From positions 1 through 9,269 of the forward strand of contig JAAYAO010000295.1 of NCBI GenBank assembly GCA_012719335.1: DNA of 9,269 bases, given 5' to 3'. The number at the start of each line of letters is the position of its first letter. The first letter of the stretch is position 1. This document shows, in pieces, positions 1 to 5,235 of this stretch. A program made the translations under genes and the position numbers. Under the pieces are notes generated by a model. It was given only the letters and a program-made list of their open reading frames with translations, searched no databases and was not told where the DNA came from. Origin of the DNA: Propionibacterium sp. GTDB lineage: Bacteria; Actinomycetota; Actinomycetes; Propionibacteriales; Propionibacteriaceae.

Positions 1-546
1 CAGAGTCGTGGCGGCACCGGTCTGCCCTCGTTGGGCGGCCAGCATCAGCGCCGCGGCCACCGCGTCGGCGTCGGGGCTGTCCAGTTCGTCGGCGAAGGCA
101 CCCAGCGCATCGCGTGGGGTCCACCGGTCGTTCAGGCGGGCGACCAACCGGTTCACCGGTGCGGCGATGTACTCCGGCGCGGAGCGGCGCCCCACCCGGA
201 TCGCGTCGGCGACGGACCGTCCGGTGGCCATCGTCGCGGCCAGGGTGCGCACCCAGCGGTCGAGGGCCTGCATCACCTCGATGTCGCGGTTGGGTGGGGC
301 GGTCAGCAACCGCGGCCCGAGCAGCACCGCCAACACCACCACCGGCACCCACACCAGCCAACCGGTCGCAGCGGCGAGCACCACCCCGGCGGCGAGCGCG
401 ATCACGCCGCGCACCCCCACGGTGGGCAGCCGCAGCCGACGACGGCGCCGCGGTGCCGGTGCCGGTGCCGTGGGGCGCAGACCGGCCACGATCAGCCACA
501 TCCCCACCGGTACCAGGGCGCCGGCGGCCGCCCACAGGGCGATCAT
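1..546 (-). CDS. tadB: TadB-like type II/IV secretion system F-domain protein (3' end outside window)
   Basis: This is the N-terminal 182 codons of an inner-membrane platform protein of the Tad/Flp pilus machine; the frame stays open to base 1. The ATG at 546-544 overlaps the TGA of the upstream ATPase gene (543-545) as ATGA, which indicates translational coupling. Visible layout: a hydrophobic segment at about residues 1-21, an Arg/Pro-rich loop (about 23-40), a second hydrophobic stretch (about 46-78), then a cytoplasmic helical region. That last region contains VMQALDRWVRTLAATMATG and a downstream AAQRGQTGAATTL, which have the style of a T2SSF (GspF/TadB) domain. In this family such proteins anchor the motor ATPase at the membrane. 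The position directly after CpaF supports TadB, though TadC-type proteins share the same domain and the C-terminal half is not visible. Confidence 0.82.
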   Translation of the reverse strand, partial: MIALWAAAGALVPVGMWLIVAGLRPTAPAPAPRRRRRLRLPTVGVRGVIALAAGVVLAAATGWLVWVPVVVLAVLLGPRLLTAPPNRDIEVMQALDRWVRTLAATMATGRSVADAIRVGRRSAPEYIAAPVNRLVARLNDRWTPRDALGAFADELDSPDADAVAAALMLAAQRGQTGAATTL

Positions 547-2315
547 CGCTCGGCCGTTCGGTAGCGGGCCAGTTCGGCGGCCAGGGTCGGGTCGGGGTGG
601 AAAACCGGGTGACCGCCGGGTTCGTGCCGGTAGGTGCGGTGCAGCACCGGGCGTCCGTTCTCGATCGATCCGGTCAGGGACTGCACCTCCCCGACCAGCC
701 GGGTGCGTCGTCCACCCCGCCAGGTGTCGTCGATCAACCGGACGTGCACCAGTAGGTGCAGGTGGTGGGCGATCTGGTGGTAGGCCTCGGCGATGGACAC
801 GACTCCGGCCTGGGCCACCCGGGCGGCCAACCGGTCCACCGTGGAGGCGGCCGAGTGGGCGTGGGTGGTGGCCATCAGCCCGGATCCGGATTGGGCGGCC
901 TCGAACATTGCCCCGGCCTCGACGCCGCGGACCTCGCCGACGATCAGGCGGGACAGGTTCTGTCGCAGCGCTTCGGGCATCAGATCGGCCACGGTCACCT
1001 CACCGACGCGGCGGCCGTCCTGCATCTCACCCATTCCGGTGCGGGCCTGCAGGGCCAGGATGTTGCCCCGCCCCGGTTGCAGATGGGTGAGCAGTTCGTA
1101 GTCGGTTTCGAGGGTGCCGAACCGTTCGTGGTGCGGAATCTCGGCGATCAGGGCCCGGAGCAGGGTGGTCTTGCCCGCGCCCTGATCCCCGGAAATGATG
1201 ATCGATTTGCGGGCCCGCACCGCGGCGGCGAGGAAGTCGGCCAGGTCCCGGGGCAGCATCCCGCCACGCACCAGCTCCGGCAGGGTCACCTCGGTCATGG
1301 TGTGTTGCCGGATGGTGATGGACGGCCGATGGGACAGCCCGAAAGCGATCGCATGGAGCCGGAAGCGATTGCCGAGTGCGAGCGTCATCGTCGGGTGGGC
1401 GTCGTCGAAGGGTCGGCTGGGCCGGCTCGTTTCGCCCAGGTAGCGGACGGCTTCCACGAGCTCCTCGTCGCTGTCGGCCACCGGTGGGTGGGCGCGTCGG
1501 GTGCCGTCGCCGTACTGGATCTGTACCGAGTCCCAGCCGGTGATCTCGATGTTCTCGGCCTCGGGGATCTGGAACAGCGGCTGCCACCGGCCGTAGCCGA
1601 AGACGGCGTCCTCGACGGCGGCGCTGTAGGTCTGTTCGGTGGCCCGGTCCCACAGTTCCCGGCCGGAGGATTGCAGTTGTTCGGCATGCTGGGCGACCAC
1701 CCGTTGAATCACCGAGCGACCCAGCAGGCGCCGGTCGGCATCGGTGACCGTGGAGCCGCGCAGGACGAGTTGTTCGGTCTCCTGTGAAATCAGCTCGGCC
1801 GCTCGGCGGCGCAGTTGCACCACCACCGGCCATTCCACCGATCCGGCGGGTTCGCCGGCTCCGTTCTGCTTCGCCCCCAGCCACCGGGCCACCTCCGCGC
1901 GGGTGTCCTCCGCGGCGGCTGCCCGGTGCGGGCGGGCCGCCCCGGCGGGCCTGGACTCCGGTGCGGCGGTGTTCACGGGGTGTTCGGCAGCCGGGTGCGG
2001 ACTCGGTGCAGTGGGTGGCGGGGCTGTGCCTGGCGGGGCGGTGGACGGGGTGGCCGGGCCCGTAGCCGGTGTTACCGGTTGGTTCTGCTCGTGCTCTTCG
2101 GTGCCGGCCCCCGCACCGACCGAGGGGGCTCGGCCGGGTTCCGGGACGGAGGTGATCGGCGCAGTCGCGGAGCGTCGCGCGGCCGGCAACCAATCATCGG
2201 CCTCGTCGTCGGGCCACACGGTGACCACGTGGGTTCCGGCCGACCCGTTGCGAATCTCGTCCGGAATCGCGCTGAGCAGGGGCACCTCGGACAGTCGCGT
2301 GGGTTGTTCGGTCAT
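543..2315 (-). CDS. tadA: TadA/CpaF-family type II/IV secretion motor ATPase
   Basis: This is the cytoplasmic hexameric ATPase expected to power assembly of Flp/Tad pili or a related secretion machine. Counting from the ATG at 2315, it has 590 residues. Residues 1-50 are poorly conserved. Residues 50-135 are a Pro/Ala/Thr-rich, probably disordered linker. An N-terminal helical domain follows (about 135-240), then the ATPase core: Walker A GDQGAGKT at about 376-383, an Asp-box-like LETDYELL at about 402-409, Walker B RLIVGEVRG at about 456-464, and a His box THAHS at about 484-488. All key motifs look intact. A GTG lies one codon upstream (2318-2316), but the purine-rich GAGGGGG at 2326-2320 is better spaced for the ATG, so I chose the ATG. 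The start overlaps the TGA of the CpaE-like gene, and the stop overlaps the tadB start. At about 590 residues it is longer than typical CpaF proteins because of the linker. Confidence 0.93.
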   Translation of the reverse strand: MTEQPTRLSEVPLLSAIPDEIRNGSAGTHVVTVWPDDEADDWLPAARRSATAPITSVPEPGRAPSVGAGAGTEEHEQNQPVTPATGPATPSTAPPGTAPPPTAPSPHPAAEHPVNTAAPESRPAGAARPHRAAAAEDTRAEVARWLGAKQNGAGEPAGSVEWPVVVQLRRRAAELISQETEQLVLRGSTVTDADRRLLGRSVIQRVVAQHAEQLQSSGRELWDRATEQTYSAAVEDAVFGYGRWQPLFQIPEAENIEITGWDSVQIQYGDGTRRAHPPVADSDEELVEAVRYLGETSRPSRPFDDAHPTMTLALGNRFRLHAIAFGLSHRPSITIRQHTMTEVTLPELVRGGMLPRDLADFLAAAVRARKSIIISGDQGAGKTTLLRALIAEIPHHERFGTLETDYELLTHLQPGRGNILALQARTGMGEMQDGRRVGEVTVADLMPEALRQNLSRLIVGEVRGVEAGAMFEAAQSGSGLMATTHAHSAASTVDRLAARVAQAGVVSIAEAYHQIAHHLHLLVHVRLIDDTWRGGRRTRLVGEVQSLTGSIENGRPVLHRTYRHEPGGHPVFHPDPTLAAELARYRTAER

Positions 2316-3067
2316 CACACCCCCTCGGTTTCGGTGGCGTGCAGCAGGGTCATCCCCGCGTCCTGCAGGGAGCGGGCCAGGGCCGAGCGGATGAACCGGC
2401 GGGTGTGGGTGGCCCCGTCGGACAGCACCGCGGCCGCGTCCGGATCCCAGGGCAGGGTGACCAACACCGGCTGCCCGAACTGGGCGGTGATGTCGCGGCT
2501 GGAATAGGGACGCTGCGGCCCCACCACGAGCAGCGCCACCCGGGTACCGACCGCCGAGGCCCGCTCGGTCGTCGCTTCGATCACCCCACCCAAGCCGGCC
2601 AGGGATCGCAGGTCACTGCGCACCACGAGGACGAGCAGGTCGGCCAGGGCCAGCACCGGATCAGGCAAGCCCGGCCCGACCCGACCTGCGTCCAGCACGA
2701 TGTCGAAACCGCTGCGCAGCCCGCGCAGACTCTCGGCGAACTCCTCCCAGACCGGCTCGAACAGTGCCGCGGCGGCGGGGTGGGCGAAGCCGGGGTGGAA
2801 CAACCGCTGCACCGTGGCGTCCTCGATCAGCCGGAACACCTGGGCCAACGGTTCGAGATCCCGGCCCTCCCGGTGCGCGGCGGTGTGCGCACCCATCCCC
2901 CGTCCGCCGGCGTCCTGCCCCTGCAGGAAACCTGCGAGGATCGGCCGACCCGCGTCGCGATCGATGTCGATCAGAATCACGTCCCGGGGCCAGAACATCG
3001 TCAACCCGACCGCCGTCGAGGTGACTCCCGGCGCCCCGGTGGCCGAGGCCAAACACACCACTGCCAT
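2315..3067 (-). CDS. CpaE/MinD-like P-loop family protein of the tad operon
   Basis: This 250-residue protein has the overall pattern of the SIMIBI/ParA-MinD fold found as CpaE (TadZ) in Flp pilus loci, where such proteins help localise the pilus machine at the membrane or pole. Visible motifs: a degenerate deviant Walker A, SATGAPGVTST, at residues 8-18; an A'-like LIDIDRDAGRP at 32-42; a Walker-B-like hydrophobic strand FDIVLDAGRVG at 121-131; and a later strand VALLVVGP. The P-loop lacks both the signature and the catalytic lysine (GAPGVTS in place of the usual GGxGKTT), so ATP hydrolysis is doubtful. I recall similar GSPGVTT-type loops in actinobacterial members of this family. The ATG at 3067 lies 1 nt after the stop of the SAF gene (TGAGATG), and the stop overlaps the start of the motor ATPase gene. 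Functional assignment rests largely on context. Confidence 0.78.
   Translation of the reverse strand: MAVVCLASATGAPGVTSTAVGLTMFWPRDVILIDIDRDAGRPILAGFLQGQDAGGRGMGAHTAAHREGRDLEPLAQVFRLIEDATVQRLFHPGFAHPAAAALFEPVWEEFAESLRGLRSGFDIVLDAGRVGPGLPDPVLALADLLVLVVRSDLRSLAGLGGVIEATTERASAVGTRVALLVVGPQRPYSSRDITAQFGQPVLVTLPWDPDAAAVLSDGATHTRRFIRSALARSLQDAGMTLLHATETEGV
2320..2326 (-). promoter_or_regulatory. Ribosome binding site deciding the tadA/cpaF start
   Basis: The minus strand reads GAGGGGG, then T, GTG, ATG. Its GAGG core is 7 nt from the ATG at 2315 but only 4 nt from the GTG at 2318, which favours the ATG. It lies inside the last codons of the preceding gene, as expected for coupled translation. Confidence 0.5.
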
Positions 3068-3068
3068 C

Positions 3069-3725
3069 TCAACCGACCCGAATCAGGGAGAGGTTGTCGG
3101 TGGCGGCGAGGCGGGCCACCAACTCGGCCTGCTCTCGGGGCACCGAGACGTCCAGCACCATCGCGGTGCCGTCGGCCGAGGCGATCGCCGTCGTGGCGAC
3201 CACCGCGGGTACTGCCGCATTGTGGCTGGGTTCGGTGCCGTTGGGCCCGACAACCGGCACCAGAATCACCTCGGTGCCGGGCGGCAGATCGGCCAGCGGC
3301 AGTCGCCCCGGGGCCAGTTTCAGACCCACATGCACCTGCCCGTCGGCCACGTCGGGGTCACCGACCGCACCGTCGGGCAGCAGGGAACGCTCCGTGAGGT
3401 CTCGGCGTGCGGTGCTGCCGACCAGGTCGGCGACGCGGTCACCGGGCACCACCGACACCCCGGGTGCGGAACCGATCGTGACCACCCCGAGGTCGCCGGG
3501 TTCGATCACCTCGCCGCGCGAGACCGGACGCAGTACCTGCACCACCGTTTGGGAGGCGGTGGCCTGACCGTACAGACCGACTCCGCCCAGCGCACCGAGC
3601 ACCAGACACAACACGCCCGCGGCCACCCATACCGGACGCCTGCGGCTCCGCAGACCCGAGCCGGAGGCCGGCACCTCGATACCGAGTTCGGCATCGCGCT
3701 GCTGCGCGGTGGGGGTGTGTTGCAT
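3069..3725 (-). CDS. SAF-domain protein, CpaB/RcpC-like pilus assembly component
   Basis: This 218-residue protein has a cytoplasmic N-terminus ending in an Arg-rich stop (LRSRRRPVW, 25-33), one strong transmembrane segment (about 33-53), and an extracytoplasmic SAF-like domain (about 58-120). The SAF region shows the characteristic VLRPVSRGEVIEPGDL block followed by DLVGSTARRDLTERSLL. SAF domains occur in CpaB/RcpC, which in Gram-negative Tad systems works with the secretin. Here, in a presumed Gram-positive actinobacterium, the protein is short and would act at the outer face of the membrane or in the cell wall. The ATG at 3725 is preceded by GAAAGG with about 7 nt spacing. Its stop is 1 nt before the CpaE-like start. 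It is the first gene of the tightly coupled part of the operon, 99 nt downstream of the sigma-like gene, so a promoter in that gap is possible. Confidence 0.82.
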   Translation of the reverse strand: MQHTPTAQQRDAELGIEVPASGSGLRSRRRPVWVAAGVLCLVLGALGGVGLYGQATASQTVVQVLRPVSRGEVIEPGDLGVVTIGSAPGVSVVPGDRVADLVGSTARRDLTERSLLPDGAVGDPDVADGQVHVGLKLAPGRLPLADLPPGTEVILVPVVGPNGTEPSHNAAVPAVVATTAIASADGTAMVLDVSVPREQAELVARLAATDNLSLIRVG

Positions 3726-3824
3726 CGCCGGGCCTTTCGTGTTGACCGCAACCTAGCTGGCCGAGGGGTTCGCCCCGCCGACCAATATGGTCACGATCGG
3801 ATAACTTCGCGTGTCGGTGCCGGG
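3726..3824 (-). promoter_or_regulatory. 99-nt gap before the SAF gene, with an inverted repeat and possible internal promoter
   Basis: The gap holds a perfect inverted repeat GACCA-ATA-TGGTC at 3780-3792 and a small GC hairpin GGGGTTCGCCCC at 3764-3775. On the minus strand there is a -10-like TAGGTT at 3755-3750, with no convincing -35 at 16-18 nt. The two palindromes could be an operator and an RNA stem. I see no T-run, so a strong intrinsic terminator is not supported. Confidence 0.3.
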
Positions 3825-4565
3825 TCAGGCCGCGGCCAGTGCCTCTCGGATTTCGGGTCGGGTGAGACGCTGCACCAGTTCTTGTCGATGCTCGGCCATC
3901 CGGCGCACGTACCTACTGCATCGGTACCGCACCATCTCGGGGCTTATGCCGTGCATCCGGGCGGCTTGTTCTCCGCTGAGGCCGATAACGTACACGCTGA
4001 TCAGTACCTCGGCGGTGTGCCGGTCGATCACCCCGAGCTCTTCGGCGGCATCAATCAGTTGCCGGCTCAACGGTCGGGGTTCCGGGGCGGGGCCGAGCCG
4101 GAGCTCCAGGATCCCGGTCTCCACCGGCGCCACACCATCTGCACCCCGCTCGGCCAGCACGGCCTTCAGGGTGTCCAGGGCTAGGTTCGCGGCCACCCGA
4201 TGCACCCGGCGCTGCAGGGCATAGGCCTGCACCTGCAACCACAGATGCGCCAGGTAGTCGTCGAACTCGGCGTCCGCGTCACGGGCGGCCATCCGGCGCA
4301 GTTTGGGAGCCATCGTCCGGGCGATGAGATGGTCGGCCACCCGACAGCCGATCTGCGACCAGGCAATCAGGAACAGCAGCACACGGTCGGGGCTGCGCCG
4401 GATCGCGTCCAGGACGTCGGCGGCGTCGCGGCAGCCGGTCAGGTCGGGGTTGTCACGGGCCCAGCGTCGGACGGTCAGTTCACAGCTCTCGGGTTCGGGC
4501 CACAGGCGACCGTTCCAGGTCAGGCCGGTGGCGGGTGGCGGTGTGGGTGCCGGTGCGGTGGTCAT
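3825..4565 (-). CDS. Sigma-70-like DNA-binding protein heading the tad operon
   Basis: This 246-residue protein resembles a divergent sigma-70 family factor. Residues about 62-135 form a helical block (LLFLIAWSQIGCRVADHLIA, later DDYLAHLWLQV and ANLALDTLK) that looks like region 2. After an Ala/Pro-rich linker (about 140-165), residues about 166-232 resemble region 4: DRHTAEVLISVYVIGLSGEQ leads into a helix-turn-helix, QAARMHGISPEMVRYRCSRY (about 200-219). The first 15 residues are Pro/Thr-rich. The ATG at 4565 has a good AGGAG five bases upstream. The gene lies 99 nt upstream of the SAF gene on the same strand and is immediately preceded by a repeat array, so it may control the pilus operon and perhaps itself. 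A non-sigma LuxR- or phage-type regulator using the same HTH is the alternative. No gene name can be assigned. Confidence 0.7.
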   Translation of the reverse strand: MTTAPAPTPPPATGLTWNGRLWPEPESCELTVRRWARDNPDLTGCRDAADVLDAIRRSPDRVLLFLIAWSQIGCRVADHLIARTMAPKLRRMAARDADAEFDDYLAHLWLQVQAYALQRRVHRVAANLALDTLKAVLAERGADGVAPVETGILELRLGPAPEPRPLSRQLIDAAEELGVIDRHTAEVLISVYVIGLSGEQAARMHGISPEMVRYRCSRYVRRMAEHRQELVQRLTRPEIREALAAA

Positions 4566-4590
4566 CTTCGCTCCTGAGGGTAGGTACCGG

Positions 4591-4605
4591 GGATGTCACC
4601 CATCC
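4591..4605. repeat. Short inverted repeat GGATG-TCACC-CATCC
   Basis: Perfect 5-bp arms around a 5-nt spacer lie 26-40 bases upstream of the sigma-like gene's ATG, where a promoter core or an operator could be. It is short enough to be chance in GC-rich DNA. Confidence 0.3.
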
Positions 4606-4615
4606 TGCTGAAGCG

Positions 4616-4676
4616 GTGTTGTGCACGGTGTTGTCCGACCGCGGCCGGGTGTTGTCCGAAGCCGTGAGCGTGTTGT
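4616..4676. repeat. GTGTTGT direct-repeat array, three copies phased at 21 bp
   Basis: GTGTTGT occurs at 4616-4622, 4628-4634, 4649-4655 and 4670-4676. The last three are exactly 21 bp apart, about two helical turns, and the first is 12 bp off. The match extends to GTGTTGTCCGA in the second and third copies and GTGTTGTCACCGGA in the fourth. On the minus strand, reading toward the sigma-like gene, the unit is CGGACAACACC. The array begins 50 bp upstream of that gene's ATG. Same-face spacing of direct repeats is what cooperative binding by a regulator would look like. No protein is known to bind it, and the array is only about 60 bp. Confidence 0.6.
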
Positions 4677-4689
4677 CACCGGACACCCG

Positions 4690-4960
4690 CAGCGGCCCGC
4701 CGCGACGGGGCAGGCCCGGCCCGTCCGGACACTGTTTGCCCGTACGAGCGGGTTATCGGGTGGGGGTGCACACCGTCGGCGACTATGCGGTGCGCGGTGC
4801 CCTGGCGGCAGCCTTCCGAACCGTGACTCGCTGACAAGGTCGCGATGCCCCGTCAACGGGCAATCCGGTGAGCAGTCATCGGAGCGGGAAAAGGTTGATC
4901 CAGGACGTCGGCAGCACCCGGCGTTCCTTCCTGCGGAACGGCCGATCAATCATAGTCGAC
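4690..4960. other. Upstream part of the divergent intergenic region; no supported gene
   Basis: Short overlapping reading frames exist here on both strands but none has convincing composition, a good ribosome site or recognisable content. Small structures seen: a 6-bp-arm inverted repeat CGTTCC/GGAACG at 4922-4927 and 4935-4940, and a repeated CCGGACAC (about 4679 and 4723). GC content drops from about 4940 rightward. Confidence 0.4.
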
Positions 4961-4962
4961 AA
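4876..4962 (-). CDS. Possible micro-ORF of 25-28 residues behind an AAAAGGAGG motif (speculative)
   Basis: On the minus strand a near-perfect Shine-Dalgarno AAAAGGAGG (about 4975-4967) precedes a TTG at 4962 (4 nt away) and an in-frame ATG at 4953 (13 nt away). The frame ends at TGA 4878-4876. The peptide from the ATG is basic and begins MIDRPFRRKERR. Both spacings are poor and the purine motif is also part of an inverted repeat, so this may be coincidence. No family is recognised. Confidence 0.15.
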   Translation of the reverse strand: MSTMIDRPFRRKERRVLPTSWINLFPLR

Positions 4963-4972
4963 AGATCCTCCT

Positions 4973-4995
4973 TTTCTAAGGGTTTCCCTAAGAAA
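4973..4995. repeat. AT-rich inverted repeat, possible operator
   Basis: Left arm TTTCTAAGGG (4973-4982) and right arm CCCTAAGAAA (4986-4995) pair at nine of ten positions around a TTT spacer; the one mismatch is A4978/A4990. It sits in the AT-richest part of the window, about 50 bp upstream of the -10-like element of the MFS leader. That position suits a regulator-binding site for the MFS gene, or for a leftward transcript. There is no following T-run on either strand, so it is not an obvious terminator. Confidence 0.45.
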
Positions 4996-5020
4996 TCAGG
5001 AGACTTGCCTCACAAAACCC

Positions 5021-5049
5021 TTCCTCGGTGCTTGCCCAACCCGTAGACT
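5021..5049 (+). promoter_or_regulatory. Candidate promoter for the MFS transcript
   Basis: A -10-like TAGACT at 5044-5049 (four of six consensus positions) has TTCCTC 17 nt upstream as a weak -35 candidate. A start near 5056 would place the whole hairpin pair at 5082-5137 in the 5' leader. The assignment is weak and relies mainly on location. Confidence 0.25.
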
Positions 5050-5056
5050 TAGGTCA

Positions 5057-5137
5057 TCCTCACAAGGGATCAACAAATCGCCTGGGGGCCGCTCGGAAAT
5101 GTGACCAGCGGTCCCCGGTGCAATTCCGGGGGTTTTT
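5057..5137 (+). promoter_or_regulatory. Attenuator or riboswitch-like leader with mutually exclusive hairpins
   Basis: Two RNA structures compete for the same bases. Stem 1 pairs GGGGGCCGCT (5084-5093) with AGCGGTCCCC (5107-5116): ten pairs including one G-U, around a 13-nt loop. Stem 2 pairs CCCCGG (5113-5118) with CCGGGG (5126-5131) around TGCAATT and is followed by TTTTT (5133-5137), an intrinsic-terminator shape. Bases 5113-5116 cannot be in both. The arrangement lies upstream of the MFS gene with no other gene between, so it could switch readthrough in response to a ligand, ribosome position or protein. I do not recognise a known aptamer class in the preceding bases. The loop of stem 1 contains a start-stop ATGTGA (5099-5104). 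Confidence 0.5.
5113..5137 (+). terminator. Intrinsic terminator-like hairpin in the MFS leader
   Basis: A six-pair G+C stem, extendable by two wobble pairs, with a seven-nt loop and five T residues directly after. It ends 98 nt before the MFS start codon, so it would terminate within the leader rather than after a gene. Confidence 0.55.
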
Positions 5138-5220
5138 CGCTCCACGGCCCTCCCACCGGTCCACCCGAACCCGCGTCACGAACCCACAGCCCCGCTGTCG
5201 TTACGATGTGGCGAACCCGG

Positions 5221-5228
5221 GGAAGGAA
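5221..5228 (+). promoter_or_regulatory. Ribosome binding site deciding the MFS start
   Basis: GGAAGGAA lies 7 nt before the GTG at 5236. The in-frame ATG at 5206 and GTG at 5101 have no such site, and the GTG at 5101 lies inside the leader hairpin. Confidence 0.6.
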
Positions 5229-5235
5229 ACCTCAC

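Noticed and set aside
756..1787. 343-codon plus-strand frame opposite the motor ATPase gene
   Set aside because: It is the antisense shadow of the TadA/CpaF gene, whose Walker and His boxes are clearly coding on the other strand.
4480..4686. 68-codon minus-strand frame with repeated SDNT residues
   Set aside because: The residue repeats come from the 21-bp DNA repeat array. The frame runs out of phase into the sigma-like gene and has no ribosome site.
4963..4982. Resemblance to the 16S rRNA 3' end (GATCACCTCCTTTCTAAGGA)
   Set aside because: The match needs two gaps, upstream bases do not resemble 16S rRNA and no 23S sequence follows. It is better explained as part of the local inverted repeat.
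4994..5010. Resemblance to the cobalamin riboswitch B12 box (AGYCAGGAGACCTGCC)
   Set aside because: About 14 of 16 positions fit, but the other conserved cobalamin elements are absent from the expected upstream side. The GGTGCAATTCCGG similarity lies downstream, in the wrong order, and is explained by the terminator stem.
5046..5068. Possible DtxR/IdeR iron box (TTAGGTCATCCTCACAA)
   Set aside because: Only about 12 of 19 positions fit and the right half-site is poor, too weak to call without a matrix search.
5113..5131. tRNA T-arm look-alike (5-bp stem, 7-nt TGCAATT loop)
   Set aside because: The loop has G at the invariant T55 position, there are no D or anticodon arms, and the T-run fits a terminator.
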